Positions 10,402-19,295 of a stretch of 64,000 bases of DNA are shown here, piece by piece. The notes under the pieces are model-generated. The model was not told where the DNA came from. It searched no databases and saw only the letters and a list, made by a program, of their open reading frames with translations. Made by a program: the position numbers and the translations under genes. Every line of letters starts with the position of its first letter. The first letter of the stretch is position 1. This DNA comes from Vibrio syngnathi (lineage in GTDB: Bacteria > Pseudomonadota > Gammaproteobacteria > Enterobacterales > Vibrionaceae). Location of the stretch: contig NZ_CP017916.1 in NCBI RefSeq assembly GCF_002119525.1, positions 186,001 through 250,000 of the forward strand. Direction: 5' to 3'.

Positions 10402-12231
10402 CTAATCCCTGATCTGATAATGGTAGCCAAGCCATTGCTTGAATTTCTTGACCACATGCAGGCTATGACGAAGCAGGTCTCGGTCTGCTCGCTCCATCAG
10501 TTTGACGTTGATTTTGTTGCTACTGTGCTGCTGAGAAAGCCTTTGGGCTAAGCGCCACTTAAAGAATTGCTTGAGAGCTTCGCTGAGGTTATCGGCGGTG
10601 CTCTGTTCAAGCACTTTCTTACTGACTAACTGCTCAATGCGTTCGAAGGTGTTGTTGACCGTGACACCATGCTCAAGACAAAGTGCTCTTACACCATGCA
10701 CGATAGGGAAAATACCACCTTGTTTGATATCGAGCCCTGACTTGGATTGTTTAACATTACCAAACAGGGTGAGGGGTACCGAAAAGTTAAGAGCAGGGCG
10801 GCAGAATTCAGTCAGAATCAATTCTTGTCCTAGCATCAAATCACTTAGGTGTTGTTTGACCGGATTTAATAGTTCTCTGTTACCCGCAACGGCATGTGCA
10901 TCCGCCATGATGGCAATATCTATCACGGTATCGGGCGTGGCTTTTTTTACCCAACGGGTGAGCGTTTGTTTCCACTCTTGTTGTGAATGAACCCATTTCG
11001 GGTTGTTAACCATCACGTTGCCTGGGCAGAGTGGGTAGCCCAATTGCTGCAATGTATGAGTTAGGTCGTTCATGGCGCTCTGGCATTGGTGCCACTCCAA
11101 GCCATCCTGAATTATCAGCGCATTATCTTGGTCGGTTTTAAGGATTTGCTCTCCGCGACCTTCAGACCCCAATACGATCAGGCAGCAGTGATTCTGTAAT
11201 GCTGGTGGAATAACCAACTCAAAAGCCTTCTCTATGATCTGTTCATTTACGGCTGAAATTAGCTCCATGATGAAGCGCGTGCGAATGCCGTTACTGAGTA
11301 GGCTTTCGACCAGTTGACGTTGTTTGTTGGAGGCTAATGCCAGTTCTTCAATGCTGGTGGCTCGCGCAATACGCAAAGAAAGAACGTGAGAATGAGTAGA
11401 GAATGCACTCAAAATCTGCGTCATATCCACCATACCAACTGCATTTGGCCCGTCACAAACCATCAACCTTTTTACCCGGTTTCTGGTCATGGTAATCATG
11501 GCATTAAATAAGAAATCACCTTGGTTTACGTGCATTACCGGAAATGTTGCAATCTCGCCGACGGGCGCGTCCTGTGGGAAGTTCTCGAGCATTACAGCGT
11601 GCAATAAATTGGTTCGCGTGACGATCCCATACGGTAAGGAACCTGATCCAAAATCTTTTAGGCCTTGGTCGTCTAAATGCACCAGAGCCGAGTCTAAGCC
11701 TTGCTCTTTTAGGATTTGAGTGACTTGGTTGATGGGTTGCCCCGGCTCAAGAATCAGTGGTGGGTGATAGATCGACTCGTCCACTTTGGTCAATATAAAC
11801 TCGGCAAGGTTCTGTTGCTGTTGAGCGGCCTCAATCAGAGCTTTCCGTGTCGACAGGTTACTATCAAAGTAGGCGGCAAATTGACCATTGGCGTGGTAAA
11901 GATCGAGAAAAACATCGGTAGGCAGTAGGTAGCTTAAGGTGTCTTCAAGTGCGATATATTGATGTTTGGTGTGAGGTTCAAACTGGCTGCGCACATCAAA
12001 AATATCGTCATTGGCGTAATGTGCGTAAATCTCACCATCACTGCTCGCGCGCTCTTCAACGGCTCCTTTGATCAGGATGTGCAGGTGTCTGCTCGGCCTA
12101 TCGGCTTCCAGTATTACTTCTTGAGAGCGGTAATACACCACGTCTAATGAAGAGCGAAGCTTCAATTGCTCCGTATCGGACAGGCTATCGAAGGGTGGGT
12201 GCTGCATATTAAATTTATCAGGCATAAGCAT
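10402..12231 (-). CDS. cNMP-binding / CBS-pair / DUF294 nucleotidyltransferase-like protein
   Basis: A signalling-type cytosolic protein of about 609 residues. Order of domains: an N-terminal cyclic-nucleotide-binding fold (about 15-130), a CBS pair (about 150-285: PLILEPGQPINQVTQIL and FPVMHVNQGDFLFNAMITM), then a GlnD-like putative nucleotidyltransferase domain (DUF294) with the motif LGSEGRGEQILKTDQDNALI at about 355-375, containing both metal-binding aspartates, and a DUF294 C-terminal helical region. It should sense adenine nucleotides and may transfer a nucleotide to a partner. It is followed 11 bp later by a DnaQ-like exonuclease. GTG 12234, ATG 12231 and ATG 12225 are alternative starts; none has a strong binding site. 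Partner and product unknown. Confidence 0.85.
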   Translation of the reverse strand: MLMPDKFNMQHPPFDSLSDTEQLKLRSSLDVVYYRSQEVILEADRPSRHLHILIKGAVEERASSDGEIYAHYANDDIFDVRSQFEPHTKHQYIALEDTLSYLLPTDVFLDLYHANGQFAAYFDSNLSTRKALIEAAQQQQNLAEFILTKVDESIYHPPLILEPGQPINQVTQILKEQGLDSALVHLDDQGLKDFGSGSLPYGIVTRTNLLHAVMLENFPQDAPVGEIATFPVMHVNQGDFLFNAMITMTRNRVKRLMVCDGPNAVGMVDMTQILSAFSTHSHVLSLRIARATSIEELALASNKQRQLVESLLSNGIRTRFIMELISAVNEQIIEKAFELVIPPALQNHCCLIVLGSEGRGEQILKTDQDNALIIQDGLEWHQCQSAMNDLTHTLQQLGYPLCPGNVMVNNPKWVHSQQEWKQTLTRWVKKATPDTVIDIAIMADAHAVAGNRELLNPVKQHLSDLMLGQELILTEFCRPALNFSVPLTLFGNVKQSKSGLDIKQGGIFPIVHGVRALCLEHGVTVNNTFERIEQLVSKKVLEQSTADNLSEALKQFFKWRLAQRLSQQHSSNKINVKLMERADRDLLRHSLHVVKKFKQWLGYHYQIRD

Positions 12232-12424
12232 CACAAGATGTGGGAGTCTTTAATCAGTCTGACAAAATACCAGCGAAGCTCCAGACGACTTTAGTCTAAA
12301 TGCAGGCTAGATATCCTAGGCCAATTCAATATAGGAATGCTATCTCAGTAATAATTCCCTTTTTCATCGTATGCGAGATAGGCATAATTAGTGCCGCCTT
12401 TTCCGCACACTTTATAGGTTATTT

Positions 12425-13621
12425 ATGTTTAGCCCTTCTCCTTACGGATGGATATCTCAGTATTTTCTTGGTTTCTTTTTTGCTTATGGCGTGTATTTGC
12501 CGTTTTGGGCGTTATGGTTTGAAGACCAAGGCGTTTCTGCGGGAGACATTGGTGTATTGATTGGTATTGGTTTTGCGACTCGCTGTGTTGCTAACCTTGT
12601 GATTACGCCGCGCATTCATAAAGTAGAGAATCTTTTGCCAGCTCTGCGCTGGTTGAGTTTCGCCTCATTGTTATTTGTTGGCTTCCACTTTTTCACTGGA
12701 GGCAGCTTTCTATTGATGCTGTTGGCAACAGTACTGTTTAACCTGTGCTGTGGGCCGGTTATCCCTCTTTCTGACGCAATGGCTAACCATTACAGTCGTC
12801 TTAAGATGCTTGATTATGGACGCACCCGTTTATGGGGATCGATTGCATTTATCGCGGGCTCTACCGTGGTGGGTTTTTTGGTTGCCAAGTTTGGCACAGA
12901 CATGATTTTGTATACCGCGTTTGCTGGTGTGCTGATGTCATTATTATTGGCGATGAGAAATCCTAATGTGATGCCGGTGACAGACTCGGAGCAACAAGCG
13001 GTACGACCAAAATTAGGTGAGCTGCTACGTGAGTCTTCAGTGGTTAAATTTTTGGCCTTGATGGCGTTGCTGCAAGGTAGCCATGCGGCTTACTACAGTT
13101 TTAGTGCGATTTACTGGAAAGAAGCCGGTCACTCAGAAGCGATTATTGGTTATTTATGGAGCCTAGGTGTTGTTGCCGAGGTAGCTGTGTTTGCTCTCAG
13201 TAAGCGCTTATTTTCAGGCTGGTCAATGCGCACTCTGTTCGTGGTAGCCGCAATCGGTGTGATGGCTCGTTGGGGTATTACGGCATCAACAACGGCGATT
13301 TTCGCCTTAGTTATGGTGCAACTGCTGCATGGCGTGACGTTTGCTATGGCGCACATTGCAGCCATTCAATACATTCAATCAGAAGAACAGAATAAAATGG
13401 TCGCGCTGCAAGCTCTGTATAACGCGATCCCATTAGGTGCTGTTATCGCACTAATGACGACCTTAAGTGGTTGGGGCTATGAGCTTTGGGGGGCAAACAT
13501 CTTCTGGGGTATGGCCGCGATGGGTGCTCTTGCTCTGTTCATTAAGTTGGACGAGAGAAGTTCAGTGGTTGAGATGAATCAATCAGGTTCGGAACAATTA
13601 GAATCTAACAGCAAATGCTGA
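12425..13621 (+). CDS. MFS transporter, 3-phenylpropionate (HcaT)-like
   Basis: A 398-residue inner-membrane protein with about 12 hydrophobic segments, resembling the LacY/HcaT (PP1) branch of the major facilitator superfamily: the N-terminus SPSPYGWISQYFLGFFFAYG and the loop PLSDAMANHY followed by YGRTRLWGS are HcaT/NupG-like features. The substrate is not determinable; the HcaT label is by family only. The gene is divergent from the cNMP/CBS operon and ends in a strong terminator before crbS, so it is a separate transcript. Confidence 0.85.
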   Translation: MFSPSPYGWISQYFLGFFFAYGVYLPFWALWFEDQGVSAGDIGVLIGIGFATRCVANLVITPRIHKVENLLPALRWLSFASLLFVGFHFFTGGSFLLMLLATVLFNLCCGPVIPLSDAMANHYSRLKMLDYGRTRLWGSIAFIAGSTVVGFLVAKFGTDMILYTAFAGVLMSLLLAMRNPNVMPVTDSEQQAVRPKLGELLRESSVVKFLALMALLQGSHAAYYSFSAIYWKEAGHSEAIIGYLWSLGVVAEVAVFALSKRLFSGWSMRTLFVVAAIGVMARWGITASTTAIFALVMVQLLHGVTFAMAHIAAIQYIQSEEQNKMVALQALYNAIPLGAVIALMTTLSGWGYELWGANIFWGMAAMGALALFIKLDERSSVVEMNQSGSEQLESNSKC

Positions 13622-13688
13622 TAATTAGAGTCTGAAGCACAAAATTTAAGCGATTAGATTGAGTTAATGACCCATCCTTAGTTAAATG

Positions 13689-13713
13689 AAACCTCTCCCT
13701 TATGGAGAGGTTT
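13689..13713 (+). terminator. Terminator between the MFS gene and crbS
   Basis: Perfect inverted repeat AAACCTCTCC / GGAGAGGTTT with a 5-nt loop and seven Ts. It overlaps the farthest-upstream possible crbS start (ATG at 13686), which argues for a later start. Confidence 0.92.
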
Positions 13714-13739
13714 TTTTATGGATGAAAAAAGGGTTTTTA

Positions 13740-16700
13740 ATGCAAGGATGGATAGTAATTCCAGTCTCTTTAGCCTATTTGGGCGTGTTATTTCTGATCG
13801 CTTGGTATGGAGACCGGCAGGTTCGTTGGCTATCGCGTTGGCGTCCATGGATCTATAGCCTTTCGATTGCAGTGTATTGTACTTCTTGGACTTTTTATGG
13901 AACGGTCGGGCAGGCGAGCAATAACCCATGGTCCTTTTTACCCATTTATCTCGCCCCCATTCTGGTTTTTACACTGGGGTGGCGGATCTTGGCGCGGTTG
14001 ATCCTGATTGCGAAGCGTGAACACATCACTTCAATTGCCGACTTTATCGCGGCTCGCTATGGAAAATCTCAAGGCTTAGCGGTGGCGGTGACCGTGATCG
14101 CTGTGGTCGGTATTCTTCCTTATATCGCGCTGCAACTGCGTGGTATCACCATGGGGCTAGATATTGTTGCGCCAAACCTAGCGGCTGATTTCGGTTATCA
14201 GGATTATCACGTGTCTTGGTTTGTGGTCGGTGCTTTGGCCATTTTTACCATGCTGTTTGGTACTCGGCACATCGATAACACTGAGCATCACCGTGGCATG
14301 ATGATGGCTGTAGCGTTTGAATCCATCGTTAAGCTTGCAGCATTCCTGATTGTTGGCCTGTTTATTATCTACCTGGCGATGAGCAGTGACAAAATTGATT
14401 TGTTTGATGTAGCGGCTTCCACCTACGAATCGCCCAATATTCCGACCTTAATTATTCATACCGTTTTGACCATGTTGGCGATTGTCTGTCTGCCACGCCA
14501 ATTCCACACCATGGTGGTTGAGAACGAACGTCCTCAAGATTTGCATACTGCTCGCTGGTTGTTTCCACTTTATCTGATTTTAATGGGCCTGTTTGTGCTG
14601 CCAATTGCTTGGGCAGGACAAGGGCTGCTTACCGACATGCCAGCTGATACTTACGTGATCAGTGTGCCAATGGCAGAAGGTGCTAATCACATAGCTTTGT
14701 TGGCTTTCCTCGGAGGTACTTCGGCGGCGAGTGGAATGGTGATTGTCTCAACCATCGCATTAGCGATCATGGTATCAAATGATTTAGTGATGCCACTGTT
14801 ATTGCGCCGTATGCGCCTAACTCAAAGAACCCATCGACATTTTTCAGGCCTGTTATTGGTGATTAGACGCGGGTTGATTTTACTGCTGTTACTGGGGGCT
14901 TGGCTGTTCTATCAAGCGCTCGATACCATTCACTCCCTGTCGGCGATTGGCTTTCTTTCCTTTGCGGCGATTGCTCAATTCGCGCCAGCACTTATTGGTG
15001 GTTTGTACTGGCGTCCGGGTAACCGCAAGGGGGTTTATGTTGGCTTAATGGTGGGCTCGTTGATTTGGCTTATCACCCTGATGAGCCAAACCAGTATGCT
15101 GGCAGGCGATAGCGAAAGTAACTTACTGCTGTGGATTATCACGCCGCCGGAACTGCTGAGAAGTTGGGATGTTAGCAGCTCAAATTGGGGCATAGTGCTG
15201 AGTATTTTACTCAATACCTTGTGCTATGCCGTGGTTTCGATGGTGACCAGACCAAGCTTAAGTGAGCGTTTACAATCGGCTGCTTTTATTGGCACACCAT
15301 TACCAGAGAATGAGAACATCAGCCTCTATCAGAGCCGTGTGACGGTCGCTGAATTAGAGATGCTGGCGTCACGTTTTGTGGGGCGTAAGCGTGCTAAAAG
15401 TGCTTTGCAGAGTTATTGGCAGCAGCACGGACAGCCGCTACTTCCTAACCAACAAGCGCCCGCAAGCCTGATTCGACATGCAGAACGTGTGCTCGCTGGG
15501 GTATTCGGTGCATCTTCCGCTAAGTTAGTACTTACTTCCGCTCTACAGGGAAGAAATATGCAGCTTGAGGAAGTAGCAACCATCGTTGATGAAGCTTCGG
15601 AATTGTACGACTTCAGTCGTGGTTTACTTCAAGGAGCGATTGAACATATAGGCCAAGGCATTGCAGTAATAGACAAACAGATGAGGCTGGTGGCGTGGAA
15701 TCAGCGTTACCTTGAACTGTTTGAGTTCCCTATGGGTCTGATTCAGGTTGGGCGACCCATTTCAGATGTGATTCGCCATAATGCTGAGCAAGGTTTGTGT
15801 GGCCCGGGCGACCCAGAAGATCACGTTCGACGCCGTGTTTATCACCTTGAACAAGGCACTCGGCACACCTCTTCTCGTATTCGTCCTGATGGTCGAGTGA
15901 TTGAGGTGCAAGGTAACCCAATGCCAAGTGGTGGCTTCGTCATGAGCTTTACCGACATCACGGTTTTCAGACAAGCAGAGCAAGCGCTAAAAGATGCCAA
16001 TGAAAGCTTGGAATCGAGAGTCCATGAGCGAACTCAAGAGCTCGAAAAGCTCAACCAACGCTTAGTTAAAGCGACGCAAGTCTCTGACCAAGAATCGCAG
16101 TCTAAGAGTCGTTTTCTTGCTGCCGTGAGTCACGATTTGATGCAGCCGCTCAATGCTGCGCGTCTATTTGCTTCTTCCCTTTCTGAGGTGGCAAAAGAGC
16201 AAGAGGAGAAGCAACTTTCCTCTCATATCGAAAGTGCGTTGGGTGCGGCTGAAGACCTGATTGGCGACTTGCTTGATATCTCTCGATTGGAGTCAGGAAA
16301 ATTAGAAACCAACATTCACGCAATTGCTGTGCATGATGTGCTGACCAATTTGAATGCTGAATTTAGTGCTTTGGCAACGCAGCAGAAGATCCAATTCCAG
16401 ATGATCCCTTCGTCATTGTTTATTCACTCGGATCCTAAATTATTGAGACGTGTGATTCAGAACTTTTTGACCAATGCCTTTCGCTACAACCCGGAGGGTA
16501 AAGTAGTCCTCGGTGCAAGACGAGTGAATGGTCAGGTTCGAATTGATGTGTGGGATAACGGAACCGGTATCGACGAAGACAAGCAACAAGAGATCTTCGA
16601 AGAATTTACTCGTGGTAGCCAAGTGCGTGCTGATCAGGGGTTAGGGCTAGGATTAGCCATCTCCAAAGGCATTGCCCATGTGCTTGGTCATCAAATATCG

Positions 16701-17171
16701 ATGCGTTCATGGCCGGGTCAAGGCAGCGTATTTTCCATCACCTTAGCGAGAGCTGAAAAGGTGGCTCCGGTTGTGCAAGCTTCTACGCCAATGGCGACCA
16801 GCGACATCGAGCATCTGAAAATACTGTGTGTCGATAATGAGCGAGAAATCTTGGTCGGTATGGAGAACTTGATTGGTCGTTGGGGCTGTGAGGTTAAGAC
16901 CGCCGTCGACTTAGTCGAAAGCTTGCAGTGTCTCGATGATGATTGGCAGCCTGATGTGATTTTCTCGGATTACCGTCTTGATAATGGCAGAACGGGGCTT
17001 GAAGTGTTGCAGCAGTGCCGCTTGCGCCTTGGTGACTCTTTTGAAGGTGTCATCATCAGCGCCGATAGAACCGATGATATGTTGGCTGCGATAAAGGCCA
17101 ACAGCTTCAGCTTTATTGCCAAACCAGTGAAGCCGCTAAAACTCAGAGCGGTCTTAAATCGGGTGAGCTAA
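13740..17171 (+). CDS. crbS: CrbS-type hybrid sensor histidine kinase with Na+/solute symporter domain
   Basis: Membrane sensor of the acetate switch: in V. cholerae CrbS with CrbR activates acs. The 1143-residue protein has an N-terminal SLC5/SSS symporter-like domain with about 13 membrane segments (about 1-500), a STAC-type linker, a PAS domain (about 625-740), a coiled linker, the HisKA box FLAAVSHDLMQPLNAAR with phospho-acceptor H798, an HATPase domain (NFLTNAFRYNP, WDNGTGID, GLGLGLAISKG), and a C-terminal receiver domain with phospho-acceptor Asp about 1077 in FSDYRL. Start chosen at 13740 because AAGGG lies seven bases upstream; ATGs at 13722 and 13686 are in frame, but the latter lies in the preceding terminator. 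Ends in its own terminator. Confidence 0.93.
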   Translation: MQGWIVIPVSLAYLGVLFLIAWYGDRQVRWLSRWRPWIYSLSIAVYCTSWTFYGTVGQASNNPWSFLPIYLAPILVFTLGWRILARLILIAKREHITSIADFIAARYGKSQGLAVAVTVIAVVGILPYIALQLRGITMGLDIVAPNLAADFGYQDYHVSWFVVGALAIFTMLFGTRHIDNTEHHRGMMMAVAFESIVKLAAFLIVGLFIIYLAMSSDKIDLFDVAASTYESPNIPTLIIHTVLTMLAIVCLPRQFHTMVVENERPQDLHTARWLFPLYLILMGLFVLPIAWAGQGLLTDMPADTYVISVPMAEGANHIALLAFLGGTSAASGMVIVSTIALAIMVSNDLVMPLLLRRMRLTQRTHRHFSGLLLVIRRGLILLLLLGAWLFYQALDTIHSLSAIGFLSFAAIAQFAPALIGGLYWRPGNRKGVYVGLMVGSLIWLITLMSQTSMLAGDSESNLLLWIITPPELLRSWDVSSSNWGIVLSILLNTLCYAVVSMVTRPSLSERLQSAAFIGTPLPENENISLYQSRVTVAELEMLASRFVGRKRAKSALQSYWQQHGQPLLPNQQAPASLIRHAERVLAGVFGASSAKLVLTSALQGRNMQLEEVATIVDEASELYDFSRGLLQGAIEHIGQGIAVIDKQMRLVAWNQRYLELFEFPMGLIQVGRPISDVIRHNAEQGLCGPGDPEDHVRRRVYHLEQGTRHTSSRIRPDGRVIEVQGNPMPSGGFVMSFTDITVFRQAEQALKDANESLESRVHERTQELEKLNQRLVKATQVSDQESQSKSRFLAAVSHDLMQPLNAARLFASSLSEVAKEQEEKQLSSHIESALGAAEDLIGDLLDISRLESGKLETNIHAIAVHDVLTNLNAEFSALATQQKIQFQMIPSSLFIHSDPKLLRRVIQNFLTNAFRYNPEGKVVLGARRVNGQVRIDVWDNGTGIDEDKQQEIFEEFTRGSQVRADQGLGLGLAISKGIAHVLGHQISMRSWPGQGSVFSITLARAEKVAPVVQASTPMATSDIEHLKILCVDNEREILVGMENLIGRWGCEVKTAVDLVESLQCLDDDWQPDVIFSDYRLDNGRTGLEVLQQCRLRLGDSFEGVIISADRTDDMLAAIKANSFSFIAKPVKPLKLRAVLNRVS

Positions 17172-17215
17172 TTAGGAATAATCAGCTCGAATTTCTAATT
17201 AATGAACGGATGTAG

Positions 17216-17239
17216 AAAAGGCCTCGGATGAGGCCTTTT
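17216..17239. terminator. Terminator after crbS
   Basis: AAAAGGCCTC / GAGGCCTTTT, 10-bp stem, 4-nt loop, T tail on the plus strand and A run before it, so it may work for both crbS and the convergent fumC. Confidence 0.9.
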
Positions 17240-17275
17240 TTGTTTCAGTAAGGATCGTTAATGCCTGTTCGCTTT

Positions 17276-17306
17276 TTAACTAACTAGATAAATAACTAGC
17301 TAGCTA
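17276..17306 (-). repeat. Tetramer-type repeat starting at the fumC stop codon
   Basis: Reading on the minus strand from the fumC stop codon TAG, the sequence runs TAGC TAGC TAGT TATT TATC TAGT TAGT TAA: a degenerate four-base periodicity that begins exactly at the stop codon and continues for about 30 bases, giving stops in several frames. Confidence 0.6.
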
Positions 17307-18689
17307 ACCTGCAATACCACCCTGCGTCAGTGTGGTTGGGTTGAGCAGTTTGCTGAGTTCTTCTCGGCTAAGATCGGTTTCTCTTTCTGCCACATCAAGA
17401 ATCGGTAAGCCTTCTTTGTAGGCCTTCTTGGCAATATCTGCTGCTTTTAGGTAGCCAATCACAGGGTTGAGCGCCGTCACTAGAATTGGGTTCTTTGAAA
17501 GCGCTAAATCGAGATTGTCTTGGCGCACGGTGAAGGTAGCAATCGCTTTATCAGCCAGTGCGACTGAGCTGTTTGCTAACAACTCTATGCTTTCTAGAAC
17601 GTTATGAGCAATAACCGGCAGCATCACATTCAATTGGAAGTTACCCGATTGGCCAGCAATCGTGATCGTGGTGTCATTACCAATCACTTGCGCTGCTGCC
17701 ATGGCTGCAGCCTCTGGAATCACAGGGTTGACCTTTCCTGGCATGATAGACGAGCCCGGTTGCAGCGCTTGTAACTCAATTTCCCCTAAGCCAGCCAGCG
17801 GGCCTGAGTTCATCCAGCGAAGATCGTTTGAGATCTTGAGGATCGCAACTGCTGCAGTTTTAAGCTGACCAGAAAACGCAACGATCGCGTCTTGGCTGCT
17901 GAGGTTAAAAAAGAAGTTTTCACTCGAGGTAAAACTGATCTTTGTCGATTGAGACAGGTTACTTGCAAACTTATCGGCAAAGCGTGGGTCGGCATTGATC
18001 CCCGTACCAACCGCTGTGCCACCTTGAGCAAGCGCTTTGATTGCTGGCAAGCTGCTTTCTATCGCTTGCTTGGCATGTTCAATCTGAAATTTCCAACCGC
18101 CTAGCTCTTGAGCAAAGGTAATCGGCATCGCATCCATTAGATGAGTACGGCCAGTTTTGACTACCTCAGCAAGTTCATGTTGTTTGACGGTAAGTGCCGC
18201 AGAAAGGTGGGTAAGTGCAGGCAACAGCTTATTTTCTGCCATCAAAGCGACACTGACTTGGATTGCTGTTGGCACGACATCGTTACTGCTTTGACCCATG
18301 TTGACGTGATCATTGGGGTTCACGTCGCCTTGCAGGCTTCTTGAAGCGAGTGTCGCAATCACTTCGTTAGCATTCATGTTAGAGCTGGTGCCAGAGCCCG
18401 TCTGATAGACATCAATAGGGAATTGCTCGAGGTGTTTACCCTCAATGATCTCTTGGCTGGCTTCGGCAATTGCGTTCGCAATATCACCTTCTAATAAGCC
18501 TAATTGAGCATTGGTATCGGCTGCTGCCTGTTTAATCAGCGCCAATGCTTGAATAAAGCTGGTTGGCATCTTGTGTGAACTAAAAGCGAAGTTATCTGCT
18601 GCACGCTGAGTTTGTGCTTGGTATAGCGCCTCGGTAGGGACTTTAACTTCGCCCATGCTGTCTTTTTCAATCCGAAATTGTAGGGTCAT
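17304..18689 (-). CDS. fumC: Class II fumarate hydratase (iron-independent)
   Basis: TCA-cycle hydration of fumarate to malate without an iron-sulfur cluster. The 461-residue protein has the superfamily signature GSSIMPGKVNP at about 317, the substrate-site segments SGTSSNMNANEV and GQSSNDVVPTAI, and KTGRTHLMDAMP. It follows a small FagA-like gene (12-bp gap) that has a perfect Fur box in front of it, so fumC should be induced in iron limitation, when iron-sulfur fumarases fail. The same fagA-fumC arrangement is known in Pseudomonas together with sodA. Confidence 0.97.
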   Translation of the reverse strand: MTLQFRIEKDSMGEVKVPTEALYQAQTQRAADNFAFSSHKMPTSFIQALALIKQAAADTNAQLGLLEGDIANAIAEASQEIIEGKHLEQFPIDVYQTGSGTSSNMNANEVIATLASRSLQGDVNPNDHVNMGQSSNDVVPTAIQVSVALMAENKLLPALTHLSAALTVKQHELAEVVKTGRTHLMDAMPITFAQELGGWKFQIEHAKQAIESSLPAIKALAQGGTAVGTGINADPRFADKFASNLSQSTKISFTSSENFFFNLSSQDAIVAFSGQLKTAAVAILKISNDLRWMNSGPLAGLGEIELQALQPGSSIMPGKVNPVIPEAAAMAAAQVIGNDTTITIAGQSGNFQLNVMLPVIAHNVLESIELLANSSVALADKAIATFTVRQDNLDLALSKNPILVTALNPVIGYLKAADIAKKAYKEGLPILDVAERETDLSREELSKLLNPTTLTQGGIAG

Positions 18690-18701
18690 CTTCTATCCTT
18701 G

Positions 18702-19091
18702 TTAGCCAAGTGGGGCTTGGACTTGTTGTAGTGTTTGACTGAGATTCAAAAAACGCGCTTGTCCTTGCGGTTGCTGGCAGTAGTGGCGTTTCAAATAAAA
18801 TAACGGTGAGTGAATAGAGTCTAGGCAGATATGACGAAAGGCGAAACTACGGTCAGGAGACTCAATCGCTTCAATCAAATGAAAGAAAACTTGGCGCAGA
18901 TACAGCTCGCACAACAAGATGTTTTCTTGGGCGGCATGCTTTTCATAGTAAGCCGAAAGCGTGAGTGCACACTCGATATACTCTCGAATTACAAACGGCT
19001 CATGGCCTTGAACTTGTTCTAATGAAGCAAAGCGATCTTGTGCTTTGTAAAACCTCGAATAGAGAACCTGCTGCTCTTTCATCATCTGCAT
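18702..19091 (-). CDS. Small FagA-like protein upstream of fumC
   Basis: A 129-residue soluble helical protein with no signal peptide or membrane segment, rich in aromatic and histidine/cysteine residues (CALTLSAYYEKHAAQENILL, HYCQQPQGQA). I recognise it only by context: in Pseudomonas a small Fur-controlled gene, fagA, precedes fumC in the same way. The start at 19091 lies 18 bp from a perfect Fur box; ATGs at 19085 and 19082 are alternatives. Its molecular role is unknown; the position suggests a part in iron-sparing metabolism. Confidence 0.7.
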   Translation of the reverse strand: MQMMKEQQVLYSRFYKAQDRFASLEQVQGHEPFVIREYIECALTLSAYYEKHAAQENILLCELYLRQVFFHLIEAIESPDRSFAFRHICLDSIHSPLFYLKRHYCQQPQGQARFLNLSQTLQQVQAPLG

Positions 19092-19109
19092 CTCATTAAT
19101 GGATGTTAA

Positions 19110-19124
19110 TGATAATTATTATCA
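19110..19124. promoter_or_regulatory. Perfect 7-1-7 Fur box before fagA-like/fumC
   Basis: TGATAATTATTATCA is identical to the 7-1-7 Fur consensus TGATAATnATTATCA and lies just upstream of the small gene at 19091. Iron-loaded Fur bound here would block the fagA-like/fumC transcript. Confidence 0.9.
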
Positions 19125-19183
19125 AATGAGATTTTAAAAACAACCCTTTGTTTCTTTTTTTTATAAAATGAGCAGGAAAAGAA

Positions 19184-19210
19184 AAAGCCGATACATGAAG
19201 TATCGGCTTT
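19184..19210 (-). terminator. Terminator after the actP operon
   Basis: Perfect inverted repeat AAAGCCGATAC / GTATCGGCTTT with a 5-nt loop and Ts on the minus strand, 85 bp past the symporter stop codon. Confidence 0.88.
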
Positions 19211-19295
19211 CTTAGAATCAGTACCTAATCCCTACAATGTAAGTACTGATTCTTTTTCTAAGTGCTTACTACCTAGTGACTAAGTAGCGAGCTTC

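Noticed and set aside
13686..13739. crbS start at 13686 or 13722
   Set aside because: The first start lies within the preceding terminator hairpin; ATG 13740 has the better ribosome binding site. The 13722 start cannot be fully excluded.
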